Shown: piece after piece, positions 25,601 through 33,711 of the stretch
How the letters are laid out: the number at the start of each line of letters is the position of its first letter
Numbering within the stretch: the stretch's first letter is position 1
Assembly (NCBI GenBank): GCA_026874595.1
Contig: CM049316.1
Coordinates: 12,018,839 to 12,082,838, forward strand
Length of the DNA stretch: 64,000 nt
Origin: Sipunculus nudus
Lineage: Eukaryota > Annelida > Sipuncula > Golfingiida > Sipunculidae
Direction: 5' to 3'
Notes under the pieces: model-generated
Told to the model about the DNA's origin: nothing
The model's database searches: none
The model's input: only the letters and a program-made list of their open reading frames with translations
Position numbers and translations under genes: made by a program

Positions 25601-26566
25601 CCCCCCCAGATCAGTGGTCACCCTGATGAGACTAACAGATTAGGACCTGGCCTGTACAAATAAGGGGCCCAGTGACCATGGCTAGGCGATTATGCAATCA
25701 GTACCCAGGCATTATGGAACCAGTGCTTGTTATGTGTGAAATTTCACAAGGTAACACAGATGTTTGAATGTATACAAAAGATTAAATTCACAAAATCAGT
25801 AAAGTCACAGTGAGCATACCTCTCACTACAACGCTACCTGAATGAGTTATAATATTTGATTTATTGATCATGATGTTGCACTCAACAACCTGACTTGAAC
25901 ATTTATAGAATAGAATGTCAAAATAATAGATTTAAACAACACAAACTTAGACTTTAAGATGTTATTTACATTTTTTCTTCATTTGGCACAAAAGTATATA
26001 TATATATATATATTTCTGTGTGTGTGTGTGTATTTTTCCACGGACCTATATTGACATTAATTTAGGTAGGCCTATAGATGTCATTTAAGTCCTCCTAGGT
26101 CCAATTTGGACCCCTCCTTTGTCAAATTCCTGGATCCGCACCGGTGATTTAAGAGAGAGAGAGAGAGACTCAGAGAGAGAAGGGGGGGGGGGGGGGGGGG
26201 GAGTTGACAGATCAATCAAATTTATTAATCTAAAAAAAAAAACTGGAAAACATATAAAAGATATAAATGAGTCAAACTTGCACGTATAAAAAAAAAACTA
26301 AATAATAAATTATAATATGTTTACTCACATGGGGATGCAGTTGGAGGGGCTGTTCCAAAATTTCCTCTCTTCACTGGGAACAAGGCATCTCGCAAATCAA
26401 GCAGGCAGTCTCCAGTTAGGTTGTTGTCTTTTCCGGTCGCCGTGGAGACTCTCTCGTGAACTGAATTAAATCCAAGATATTTGTCCGCATATGTGAATTT
26501 ACAGTAAATGGCAATTACAAAGAATATACATACAAGTCTATCTGACAAAACCCCGAGCATTTTCAT
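7613..26566 (-). CDS. NRF-6-like multi-pass acyltransferase, whole gene (15 coding exons)
   Basis: Joining exons 26566-26329, 24360-24209, 23391-23304, 21695-21605, 20991-20750, 19750-19571, 15731-15638, 15144-15052, 14603-14435, 13876-13797, 13376-13248, 12865-12739, 12158-11972, 11494-11352 and 7738-7613 gives 2139 nt, 712 codons plus stop, with every phase compatible. Seen: a signal peptide (about residues 1-27), an NRF domain (about 50-160), a membrane segment (191-210), a Gln-rich cytosolic or luminal linker, then an acyltransferase-3 domain (about 300-700) with the R308...H319 pair, SVDTFFFLSG, WYLANDMQFY and the terminal EVPVQNLE. Known: this family (C. elegans nrf-6/ndg-4) consists of membrane proteins linked to lipid and drug transport in gut and yolk; their acyl donor and acceptor are not settled. 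The length is normal for the family. The gene looks intact. Confidence 0.93.
8568..10310 (+). mobile_element. HINE-like element, copy 2 (in intron 14)
   Basis: Same 5' end (TTTTAGCTCAGCTGACT and AGTCATCTGAGCT), a GTCCGTCC/GGCC-rich microsatellite at 8620-8670, a low-complexity AT-rich body without clear tandem core units, and the 3' end CAGCTGAGCACCGTG followed by CCATGGGTCCCTTGTT. It lies in the sense-opposite orientation to the host gene. A C17 tract occurs at 9445-9461. Confidence 0.72.
11352..11494 (-). CDS. NRF-6-like exon 14: PLSRLTYSVYMTH
   Basis: Residues 624-671. Acceptor TGTTTCAG, donor CACGTG|GTAATT, phase 1 to phase 0. LGWRGWTPLSRLTYSVYMTH is the conserved P-L-S-R-L-T-Y-x-x-Y-L-x-H motif of the penultimate helix. 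The 3.6-kb intron after it holds an HINE-like element copy (8568-10310). Confidence 0.93.
11972..12158 (-). CDS. NRF-6-like exon 13, ending at a GC donor
   Basis: Residues 562-623. Acceptor ATACTTTTCAG; phase 0 to phase 1. It encodes two membrane helices (VVLAAWSMSVITGVCLVYGL and FSHFLWAACLAWVVYACKHG) ending G-Y-G. The donor is GGAG|GCAAGT, a GC in place of GT. It is supported by the exact +1 consensus for GC donors, by the phase, and by continuation into GVVADFLGW, matching the family's G-x-G-G-x-v-n-x-f-L. Confidence 0.9.
12739..12865 (-). CDS. NRF-6-like exon 12: KPYTRIAPYLVGILLAY
   Basis: Residues 519-561. Acceptor TTTTTTTACAG, donor CCAAAG|GTCAGG. The donor is weak, but it is the only nearby GT giving phase 0 into exon 13. 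YGKPYTRIAPYLVGILLAYL is the conserved Y-x-x-P-y-x-R-i-x-P-Y-l-v-G-i motif. An upstream GT after AAAAG (12753) would put exon 13 out of frame. Confidence 0.9.
13248..13376 (-). CDS. NRF-6-like exon 11: transmembrane helix
   Basis: Residues 476-518. Acceptor TGTTACAG, donor TTTGT|GTAAGT, phase 2 to phase 2. GFKKGLIILLSLLIGCFVVT gives a membrane helix followed by YNININMTEMVLKGDF, a loop with an NMT glycosylation site. Confidence 0.88.
13588..13668. repeat. TA dinucleotide tract in intron 10
   Basis: About 80 bp of uninterrupted TA, between exons 10 and 11 of the NRF-6-like gene. It is a likely site of length polymorphism. Confidence 0.95.
13797..13876 (-). CDS. NRF-6-like exon 10: WTWYLANDMQFY
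   Basis: Residues 450-475. Acceptor TGTTTTTACAG, donor TACAG|GTAAAT, phase 0 to phase 2. CIGWTWYLANDMQFYFIAPG is a textbook match to the family motif C-x-x-W-x-W-Y-L-a-x-D-M-Q-f-y. The following intron contains an 80-bp pure TA tract (13588-13668). Confidence 0.94.
14435..14603 (-). CDS. NRF-6-like exon 9: RLTP...GP.W...WWTNLLYI
   Basis: Residues 393-449. Acceptor TATTTTCAG, donor AACCAG|GTAAAT, phase 2 to phase 0. It encodes RLTPTMGFIILIWTFLLP, then SLGSGPLWYRM, then CEQYWWTNLLYILNFYP, in the usual family order, with the conserved Cys and Trp-Trp pair before the next transmembrane segment. Confidence 0.94.
15052..15144 (-). CDS. NRF-6-like exon 8: SGFLVAYLL helix and RYYIHRYLR
   Basis: Residues 362-392. 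Acceptor CCTTTTCAG, donor CTCAG|GTAAGA, phase 2 to phase 2. It completes FLSG with GFLVAYLLFHHLHENNGKFP and ends in RYYIHRYL, the R-Y-L-R(L) segment that leads into the next helix in all family members. Confidence 0.92.
15638..15731 (-). CDS. NRF-6-like exon 7: SVDTFFFLSG motif
   Basis: Residues 331-361. The acceptor is CTGTTGTAG at 15733-15732. It is chosen because it accepts phase 1 from exon 6 and gives NPQAVVDISKTVSWQPIAN, then YFSVDTFFFLS. A second AG at 15793 lengthens the open frame but has the wrong phase. The donor is CTCAG|GTGATA, phase 2. The SVDTFFFLSG segment (D356) is one of the best conserved of the family. Confidence 0.92.
16039..17899 (-). mobile_element. Non-autonomous Helitron in intron 6
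   Basis: On the minus strand the element begins A|TCCCTAGACAAAGTCGGG, with a 5' hairpin (TATCCC/GGGATA), and ends with a perfect 6-bp hairpin (TGGCAC-GCAG-GTGCCA), 8 nt, then CTAG|T. These are canonical Helitron ends inserted between A and T. The interior is a core of about four 280-290-bp tandem units (starts near 16368, 16647, 16935 and 17225) flanked by two related blocks of about 190 bp (16202-16382 and 17575-17770). No protein is encoded. Its 5' end resembles that of the element at 4038-5492 (both have ACAAAGT, GGATACTATG and CTGCTGCCGCC in order). Confidence 0.78.
18118..19570 (-). repeat. Minisatellite, about 60-bp unit, copying the exon 6 end and its splice donor
   Basis: About 23-24 units of 59-62 bp. 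On the minus strand each has CTACCTTCTCTACAG, GTGTTATAG and GTAAGTAG, which repeats the exon 6 end and donor. The donor core TATAGGTAAGT is intact in roughly 20 units; it is lost in the units near 18351 and 18600. Nearest the exon, two unit types alternate (a GTGTGAGCC type and a GAATGATACAGG type), giving an approximately 120-bp higher-order repeat. Farther away a block of about 245 bp, marked by GGTCCTTCACGG, occurs twice (18301 and 18541 onward). A stop codon (GTAAGTAG) follows directly in the reading frame. Confidence 0.92.
19571..19750 (-). CDS. NRF-6-like exon 6: start of acyltransferase domain, catalytic-type Arg/His
   Basis: Residues 271-330. Acceptor TTTCTTTCAG, donor TTATAG|GTAAGT (a near-perfect consensus), phase 1 to phase 1. 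FSIKSNLEKLL is followed by CLDGVRVITMWWIILGHTYL, with R308 and H319 at the positions conserved across acyltransferase-3 proteins. The last 30 or so bases of this exon and its donor are the seed of the large minisatellite that follows (18118-19570). Confidence 0.94.
20750..20991 (-). CDS. NRF-6-like exon 5: first membrane helix and polar linker
   Basis: Residues 190-270. Acceptor AATTTTAG, donor ACCAG|GTAAGG, phase 2 to phase 1. It begins with a hydrophobic helix (WLTVGLLAVCVVSTVLDIYL), then a run of five Gln (YQQQQQTKLV) and a polar, Pro/Ser-rich stretch of about 55 residues ending ILRKALGNEP. This variable segment separates the NRF domain from the acyltransferase domain in the family. The longer open frame running upstream of the acceptor is intronic. 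Confidence 0.88.
21605..21695 (-). CDS. NRF-6-like exon 4: link between NRF domain and first membrane helix
   Basis: Residues 160-189. Acceptor TTTGTAG, donor ACCCT|GTAAGT, phase 1 to phase 2. It encodes TLELPWIQIKKAEVHSAVAA, an extracellular linker without cysteines. It is assigned from splice phase and its position between two recognised exons rather than from a strong motif. Confidence 0.82.
22095..22343 (-). mobile_element. HINE-like fragment in intron 3
   Basis: The 5' part only, on the minus strand: a degraded terminus (CTTAGCTGACTATCAG) near 22343, then the remnants of the microsatellite and the start of a core unit (GGTCACTTTGATCTAATTT). The 3' end is missing. Confidence 0.55.
23304..23391 (-). 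CDS. NRF-6-like exon 3: NRF domain, WGLCGVSSC motif
   Basis: Residues 131-159. The acceptor is TATTTCAG and the donor AATG|GTAGAT, phase 0 to phase 1. The segment VWGLCGVSSCNET matches the family's conserved WGvCvPsSC cysteine pair near the end of the NRF domain, and includes an N-linked site (NET). Confidence 0.9.
23727..24208 (-). repeat. Minisatellite, about 39-bp unit, copying the exon 2 end and its splice donor
   Basis: Twelve to thirteen units of about 39-40 bp on the minus strand, each with the core TCTCAAAACCAGGTAAAAG, i.e. the last bases of exon 2 plus its donor. The array starts exactly at the true donor (24208). The two units nearest the exon are 39 bp each, so their donors (24169 and 24130) would lengthen the protein by 13 or 26 residues in frame (VKGRRDYLISQNQ, VKVSRVYLISQNQ) before a stop is met. 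Units further away are more diverged (for example ATCTGG or ACATGG in place of ACCTGG). Confidence 0.9.
24209..24360 (-). CDS. NRF-6-like exon 2: NRF domain core
   Basis: Residues 80-130, after a TTTCAG acceptor. It carries the family signature LDATGKPTSGLLTGNLAWLG followed by AFDQC, which is the most diagnostic part of the extracellular NRF domain. The exon ends AACCAG|GTAAAAG in phase 0. Immediately after it comes a tandem array in which this exon end and its donor are repeated about a dozen times (see the repeat at 23727-24208); the first two repeat donors, at 24169 and 24130, stay in frame. Confidence 0.92.
25992..26203. repeat. TA, TG, GA and poly-G microsatellites in intron 1
   Basis: A TA tract and a TG tract at 25992-26033, then GA repeats and a run of about 20 G at 26152-26202, about 130 bp from the donor of exon 1. 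Confidence 0.95.
26329..26566 (-). CDS. NRF-6-like exon 1: start codon and signal peptide
   Basis: Residues 1-79. The start is the first of two close Met codons, followed by a hydrophobic core (LVCIFFVIAIYC) and a plausible signal cleavage after TYA near residue 27. A Cys at 54 opens the NRF domain (GDCLLDLRDALFP). The exon ends at CCAT|GTGAGT in phase 1, matching exon 2. A canonical N-linked site (NLT, about 49) is present. A TATA-like stretch (CTTATAACATATAG) lies about 160 bp upstream, but no transcription start can be fixed. Confidence 0.88.
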
Positions 26567-29304
26567 TTTGCCAGCCTCTCTACCGGAGGACGTGAATGTT
26601 TGGAGGCCAGCTGATCACAGAACGACAACAAAGAAGTCTTCCTTCGGTTCACAAGGATTTTGTTGTCATTGATACTGCAGTTTGACGTGATGTGCTCCTG
26701 CCTCAGTTAATCTGACTTCTTATACTATATGTTATAAGAGAATCACTGACCAGTGTCCCTTCATCACTTTGTTTTAGCACTCCAACTTCGTGCGTGTACC
26801 ATTTTGCGGGTCCTCGTAAACTATTCATTTGTTCCGTAACTGTTCGGTGTAAAAATACAGAATAACTGGACCGATCAGTAGTGAATATTTAGCATCCGGC
26901 TTTAATAATGTGCTTCTGGTTTGGTAAACTCTATATGTATAGCGTAATGCGGTCACGAGACAGTGCGTCATGGGTAGAATAGTGATCAGGGTTGTTTATT
27001 CAGATTGTTTATTGTGCCATTTTTTGCCTGGGCTGTGTTGACACTACAAGAGGCGACTAAAAAATTCTATCATTAAGGCCGAAACAAATAGGCCTCTATT
27101 GATGTAAGGCCTATACTATATAGATAGGAAAACATATGAAAACGTAATTTTATAATTTGAACTGACATTCATTCATTTTTAATTAAAAAATACGAGGCTG
27201 CAATTAAGATAAACAAAATAGATCGATCTGCTTATTATTTATTTAAGATAATAATAATAAGTATTATTGTTATTATATTACATACCATAACAAAACATAC
27301 GTTTTTGAGAAAAACGAGAGCAAATGTATCAGTTGAAATTCCACCTATGAGAAAGGGGTGTTCGGTTGGGGGGGGGGGGGAGGGGTCATGGTCTCAATGT
27401 ACATCACCTTTTTATTACTTTTTCACACATGGTTAATGTCATTGGAAAACAAACGAGTTGAATGGTTGGTTCAATCTGTTTTGGGATGATAGATGTAAAT
27501 CATAAGATTTTCTATATGAAGAGAAGAAGAGATTTTCATAGAATCACAGCATTCATCGATACAGCATCCATTTCTGACCCAAGGCCTGTCATACCAGGAT
27601 GCATAATGCAATGCCACGCCCTCATCGGTCTATTTACATTTCCTTGATCTAGCCAGCCCTGGTGGTGAGACCCAAAGAAACTTGGCTATACAAAGCAGCG
27701 GTAATCTGGAAGAACTGGGACGAATGCAGCATATAGCCGCTGCCTAATGCCTGTAATTATAGTGAGGAAAGAGGAGGGGAAAGAAACCTTTTTGTACAGA
27801 TTCAGAATTTCTTCTCTGAGGCCCTGCCGGCACTGTGCTGTTTTTCTCATCAGTTTTAACCCAATCAGCATCTCAGTGTCATAAAAAAAGCTCCCGAGAC
27901 AGAGGACCTCGGTCTCTTTCTTTAAAGGGGCCTAATCACCTATCTGACCTTTATAAACTAAAGGTAATCTCTTTGACCTTTTATACAAAATAGGCCAGAA
28001 AACGTGGATATCACTGCACACAGGTTGCTTGTTTTGTTTATATCGTGTTTATAATATGTGGGGGCTCGCCAAAAAATCAAAAAAAATTTAACAAGGGAAT
28101 CTGGCGGCAAGTCAGATAAGCCAGTGCTTTGCAAATGGTGTTTTGCAACAAGTGACCTTTGTATCTCCGCATATATGCATCCTACCACCTTCAACTGGGT
28201 TACATTTTTTGCTGTTTGTCAACATTGCTGTGTTTACAACACGCTGTTGATAAACAAGTTCATACATCCTTAACAGAGGTGTTATCAGAACTTTCCATAA
28301 CCAGAATTTCCTTAAATCATTAATATATACACAGAGGAAGCCATAAATTACACAATTGTTTTTCTAAATTAAGGTGATTGAACAGCTTTAAAGTTGTGTA
28401 TGTGGTTTAGATAACGTGCTGTGTTATACGCCGTGTTTACATTTGCGCCTGCAGGGGCGAAGAGTCGAATGGGCTTACCGTTAACGGATGACTGTTTCGT
28501 CACCTCCCAATATAGAGCTAAGTGCTGTTTGTATTACCTGGAAAAAGCAGCCTTGACATCAGTTTCATGGACTGACTGACATTACAAATTTTGTACCATA
28601 ATAAAGTATATCAATTTTACAACAGGTGCAACAAAATATCATTTGGATGTTCATTTGACTTCAGTTTGTGTATTTTGGTCCAAGAAGAGACGGACATATA
28701 CTGCTCATAACCGCCATTCCATAAGCAGAATAAAAGAAAAGGTAAAACAGGTCCTCTGGTCCGGAAAGGAGAGGGTCCAGGTTGCAAAATTTGGTTTGAA
28801 ACTCCTAAAAACGATTGTTTGGCTCAAAAAGGGTCAGGACACCCCGCCTCCTCCCCGGATCTTCTTCTGCATGGTGCATGTACCATTCCCACTTTATAAG
28901 GGATATATACTTATGTAAACTGAGAATTTATGCAATTTGTATATCAATAATTGATTATGTCTTAATAAAATGGGATTATTATGATTTTTCTCCTTTTACA
29001 GGAATTCCCACCCAAATGCATATATGGTGTGGTGACTAAAATGTACTCACTGATATATAACTGAAGTTTCTTTAAGTCACCCTTAGTGGCAATATTTTTC
29101 CATGTTCCCGTATATGGGAAGCTCTGTTTCAGTGTGTGCGTTTATGCATGAACTGGCCACAAATATACAATGGTACAATATAGACCCAGCAGATCTGTCT
29201 AAATAGACTCTGAATTGACGTCTCTTACATGGAATTCAGGAAAATCGCTCCCATATATAATTGTACGCACATTCGCTGACGGACACCTGGAACCACCTCG
29301 TTTT
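26567..29304. other. 5' flank of the NRF-6-like gene
   Basis: No exon is firmly supported. It holds a G-rich tract at 27369-27382, dispersed repeat copy A, and the isolated good acceptor at 27751. The promoter of the gene should lie in the first few hundred bases. Confidence 0.5.
28050..28330 (-). repeat. Dispersed repeat, copy A (related to 46620-46800)
   Basis: Minus-strand sequence with GCATATATGCGGAGATA, AAAGGTCACTTG and TTGCAAAACACCATTTGCAA is closely matched by 46620-46800 on the plus strand. It is non-coding and about 200 bp, with no terminal structure seen. Confidence 0.7.
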
Positions 29305-30016
29305 AGCAAGTGACCCGACCATATGGTCATGAAGCTCAGCTGACTGACAGCGCATTATAGCATAACAGGAATTTCATTCTCTCAAAACCAAATTGAGATT
29401 AACTTCAGGGGTTAAATTGACCATTGATTTGTGACCCCAAAGTCGACAGGATTCTTCCTTAAGTGATGGGTCACACAAAAGTAAAGACTGAATCTAATCA
29501 TGACTGGAAAATATACAAGTGATACGGGAGAAGAATAAGATTTCTGAAGAACTGGTTTGACCAGTTTTTTCTTCTTCAAATTTTACATGTTAACTGGGAT
29601 ATATTTGTCATCTTACAAAAATTGCAGATGTCTACCCATGAGTCCCTATCCGCAAAACTAAAGGAAAATACTTTATTTTCGCACACATGAACTTGAAGAT
29701 CAAGGTCGAAGTCACCAGTATTCAAACTCATTTTTTTTCCTTAAACAATTTGTTTATATATCTTATTTAAGGGGGAAATATGCAGTACATCAAACACTTA
29801 GAATAATCAGACATTTATGGTGCTAAATGCATGTTTTCGCTGTGAAGCATGTTTTTTGCTGTGTAACCACAGATTACAGGTCATGATGATCTAGATTCCA
29901 GTTATAAAGAGATTTCTCAAGAACCTGGATGATGAGTTAGTCAAATGGTTATTGTTTGGGATTTGTAAATAAATGACCAGTATGACAAAGCATGATTGAA
30001 AGTCAGCTGAGCTTAA
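29305..30016 (-). mobile_element. HINE-like element, copy 3
   Basis: Minus orientation. The 3' terminus is at 29305 (rc CAGCTGAGCTTCATGACC...CACTTGCT) and the 5' terminus near 30016 (AGCTCAGCTGACTTTCA reading inward, slightly diverged). It is short, with one core unit, and lies next to copy 4 in the same orientation. Confidence 0.55.
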
Positions 30017-30244
30017 CCTATATATATATATATATATATGCCTTCAGCCTCATGAGAGTGACAAAATTATAGTCATGGGCAAAATACAGACTAAAGTGTA
30101 GAGGGGGAAAATGAAAAATAGAATAAAATACTAGTGCAGCAACTGATGAAACAAATTATGATCAATAAACCCATCAGCTTTCAGGACACTAGATAAGTCC
30201 ACAGTTAAGAAGGTGACACCATTGATGTAATTGGGCAGTCGTCT

Positions 30245-32275
30245 AACAAGTGGCCCATGGGTAATGATGCTCAGCTAATTTTCACTGGGTGCTCATGTTT
30301 TTTTTATTTATGTTATATATTGTCTGAAAATAGCCTATGGCTAAAGATGAAAAAAGGACAGAAAATAAAAATTTCAGGATTCATTGGAGACCTGCCAAGG
30401 CCCCCCCCCCCCTCGATTTCACAATAGAGGGTTCCAAGGAAAATGGATACAATTTGTGCCCTGTCTGTCTGGGTGCTCAAAATCATGTTTCTGGTCCATA
30501 GCTAGCAGAACATAGGTCACTATGATCCAATTTCAGGTTTCTAAGGAGAATTGCCAAGGATTTCCCCGAATGTCATGTTAGAAGAGTCTGAGGGCTAATG
30601 GATACAATTTGTGCCTTGTCTGTCTGGGTGCGCAAAACCATTTTTCAGCCCATAGGTCACACAATATAGGTCACCATGACCTAATTTCAGGTTCTTAAGG
30701 ACACTTAACTGAGACCTCCGTTGTTAACTTTATGTTAAAACATTCTACTCACAATGGATTCAATTTGTACCCTGTCTGACTGGCCGGGTGCTTATATGAC
30801 ATCTTTTCTGATAGGTTGCAAAATAAAGGTCATGGTGACCTAATTTCAGTTTTCCCAGGACACTGGCCATGGATGTCTCAGAAGGTAACATTCAAAGATT
30901 CTATGCCTTACAGATTCAATGTGTGCCCTGTCTGACTGTCTGTGTGCTAATATGACATCTTTTCCTAAAGGTCTAATAATAAGGTATTGTCACCTAGTTT
31001 CAGTTTTCCAAGGACACTGGCCAAGGACATCTCAGAATGTTACATTATAAGATTCTAGGCCTAACCGATACAACGTGTGCCTTGACTGACTGTCTGGGTG
31101 CTTATTTGACTTCTTTTCCGAAAGGTCGCAAAATATAGGTCATGTTGACCTGATTTCATTTTTATACAGACATTTGCCGAGGACGTCTCAGACTGTTTCA
31201 ATATAAGATTCTAGGCCTAACAAATACAATGTGTTCCCTGCATTACTTTCTAGGTGCTCAAAATCCTGTTTTCGGCTTGTAGGTCACAAAATGTAGGTCA
31301 CCATGACCTAAATTCAGGTTTTCGAGGAGATTTGCCTAGGACCTCCCAGGATGTTCTATTAGAAGATTCTAGGTCTAACAGATATGATTTGTGCCAATCT
31401 GACATTCAGGAGGCTCAAAATCAGGTTTTTGTCTCATAGGTCACAAAATTTAGGTCACCATGACCTAATTTCAGATTTCTAGGGAGTTTTGCCTAGAGCC
31501 TCCAATGAAATTGTGTAAGAAGATTCTAGGCCTAACAGATACAATTTGTCACCATCTGACATTCAGGGTGTTCATACGACATCTTTTTCCTATAGGTCGC
31601 AGAATATAGGTCACAGTGACCTTATTTCAGGTTTACAAGGACATTTGCCTAGGACCCCTCTTAATGTCATGTTGAAGGATTCTAGGCCTAATGGGTACTA
31701 TTTGTGCCCCATCTGACTGTCTGGGTGCTCAAAATCATGTTTCGGCCTATAGGTCTCAAAATATAGGTCACCATAACCTAATTTCAGGTTTCCAAGGAGA
31801 TTTGCCTAGAAACTCCAAGGATATTGTGTTAGAAGATTCTAGGCCTAACAGATGCAATTTGTCCCCATGACATTCAGGGTGCTCATATGACATCTTTTCT
31901 CTATAGGTGGCAGAATATAGGTCACAGTGACCTAGTATCAGGTTTCCAAGGACATTTGCCTAGGATCTCCCAAAATACATGGTTAAAGGTTTCTAGGCCT
32001 AATGGATACAACTTGTGCCCTGTCTGACTGCCTAGGAGCTCAAAATCATGTTTTTGGCCTGTAGGTCACAAAAAATAGGTCACCATGACCTAATTTCGTG
32101 TTTTCTGGGGGATTTGCCCAGGACCTCCCTGGATGTACAGTTAGAAGTTTCTAGGTCTAATGGTTACGATTTGTGCTCTGTAAACGGATGGACGGCCAGA
32201 CAACCGGACGGACGCAGGACAAAGGGTGATCGCTATAACTCGATCAGATGACTTACAGTCAGCTGAGCTAAAAAT
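30245..32275 (-). mobile_element. HINE-like element, copy 4, with about 160-180-bp core units
   Basis: Minus orientation. The 5' end is TTTTAGCTCAGCTGACT near 32275, then TATAGCGATC and a CCGTCCGT-type microsatellite; the 3' end is rc CACTTGTT at 30245. The core is at least ten diverged tandem units with the recurring phrases TAGGTCACCATGACCTAATT and AGATTCTAGGCCTAACAGAT. GGTCACcATGACC is itself an imperfect palindrome repeated about 15 times. Confidence 0.75.
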
Positions 32276-32282
32276 TAGAGGT

Positions 32283-32440
32283 AACAGTGCGTAAAAAATA
32301 CAGGTGGTGCTACCAGTGCAGTTCTTCAGGAACTGATAAAACTTGTCATGATCAATAAAGTTATAAGGTTTTACAACACTAAAGCCACACCTAAGAAATT
32401 GATACGGTTGACGGGCTAAAAATAGAGGGGAAATATGGGA

Positions 32441-32486
<46 letters not shown>

Positions 32487-32790
32487 CAGATGGCGCCACC
32501 AGTATTACCAAGAATCATGGTAATCCACAATTAATAATTAACTTTAACTTTTTTTTAATTAACATTATATGAACTTTATATTTTTTCTTGGGTTCGCAAA
32601 CAAGCCCCGGAACTCTGAAAATATAGGTTGCAGAAACTAATTTCCAGGATTCCGAGGATTTTTTAGGGTCTCCCTGGATTAAAAGTTAGAAGTTTCTAGG
32701 TCCAACGCGGTTACGATTTGTGCTGTTCTAACGGACGGACAAAAGGGTGCGCTATAGCTCAGCATGACTGAAAGTCAGCGGCTGTAAAAA
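32283..32790 (-). mobile_element. HINE-like element, copy 5, partial
   Basis: Minus orientation and adjacent to copy 4. The degraded 5' end is near 32790 (CTGACTTTCAGTCATG with TATAGCGCACCC), with two core remnants holding the GGTGGCGCCACC-type palindrome (32303 and 32487). A TA tract lies at 32442-32481. No 3' terminus is seen. Confidence 0.5.
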
Positions 32791-32884
32791 TCACATGAGC
32801 GATTTCAGGCAACCCACATGGAAACACGAGCGGAATGGATAGTTCCGAGTTGATCAATAGATGGCGCTGATGCCACGCATTGAC

Positions 32885-32974
32885 CCATTCACTACGCTTC
32901 GGCCTTTAGAAATCAGTTCAGCAAAGACAAAACTTTGCCGAACTGATTTCAAAAGGCCGAAGAGTAGTGAATGG
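32885..32974. repeat. Long hairpin: 42-bp inverted repeat with 6-bp loop
   Basis: CATTCACTACGCTTCGGCC...AAATCAGTTCAGCAAAG and its inverse GAACTGATTTC...GGCCGAAG...GTAGTGAATGG flank ACAAAA, with a few mismatches. The similarity extends outward imperfectly (CCACGCATTGACCC versus GGGTCAATGC...). It may be a foldback MITE. Confidence 0.8.
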
Positions 32975-33101
32975 CATTGACCCTGCGTGGTCTATCATGT
33001 CTGTTGGACGTCTGTTCCTTTGCGGATTAACATCTAAAATATTACACCATCTCCCAACTTAACTGCTATAACTATGTGTAACTGTCATAGGTTATACTTA
33101 C

Positions 33102-33171
33102 ACAAACAATTCCAATAAGCAGCAAGGAAAACCACTGCCAGGCCGGCAAATAAAGTTTGCACAAGCGACAT
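33102..33171 (-). CDS. Possible first coding exon with signal peptide
   Basis: An ATG in good context (GGGCGATGT) opens 23 codons, MSLVQTLFAGLAVVFLAAYW and three more, a typical signal or anchor sequence, then TTGT|GTAAGT in phase 1. The surrounding 33100-33260 is GC-rich relative to the window, as at a promoter. The next exon is not certain: a strong acceptor at 27751 (CTCTTTCC...ATTACAG) has the right phase but leads to only 20 codons. NRF-6-like exon 2 would also accept phase 1, so this may be an alternative first exon of that gene. Confidence 0.4.
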
Positions 33172-33679
33172 CGCCCGAGGTTGGCCTCGTCTGCGAAGCG
33201 CTATCAATCACTTGGTTGACGACAGATGGCACACTAAGAGTTAGCGCTTGGGAGGCGGATCTTATCTCGAGCGGGAAAAGAGATTAAACGGTTGATTGAC
33301 GGGAGCTTATCACGTAATATAGACGTTAGAAGATGTGGGACTTATCGTATATTACACCTGCCATGTTAAAAACAGGGATACGCCGTTAAGTATAGGGCTA
33401 TAGGTTCCTGTTAGCCTATTTATATATTTATTTATTACTATATATTTATCCAGGGTGGCTTGAATATACTGATCTTTCACAAGGCCCTGTTCATAAGTAA
33501 AATTTCAAACATATATATATATATATATCTATAACCAAATAGCTAACAGTTTTATATACCAAGTAAATATATGTGTAGAAAATTGTAAGTAAATAGTTAA
33601 TATAATACTTATAAAAAGTATTCGGTCCACCTTGTTTCGAAATGTTCTCTGAAACCGCGGTGCGTGTGATAATGGGCAA

Positions 33680-33711
33680 TACCCCCCCCCCCCCCCCCCC
33701 CACACACACAA
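33680..33711. repeat. Poly-C tract followed by CA repeat
   Basis: About 20 C followed by (CA)4. It belongs to a set of long C/G homopolymers in this window (others at 9445, 25594, 30401, 42380, 42638, 44660, 49380, 49489, 49622, 49641, 57174, 61688 and 63451). Confidence 0.95.

Noticed and set aside
27686..27750. Short exon after the strong acceptor at 27751
   Set aside because: It would give only 20 codons and a 44-residue protein with the exon at 33102; not supported beyond phase agreement, so left as a note.
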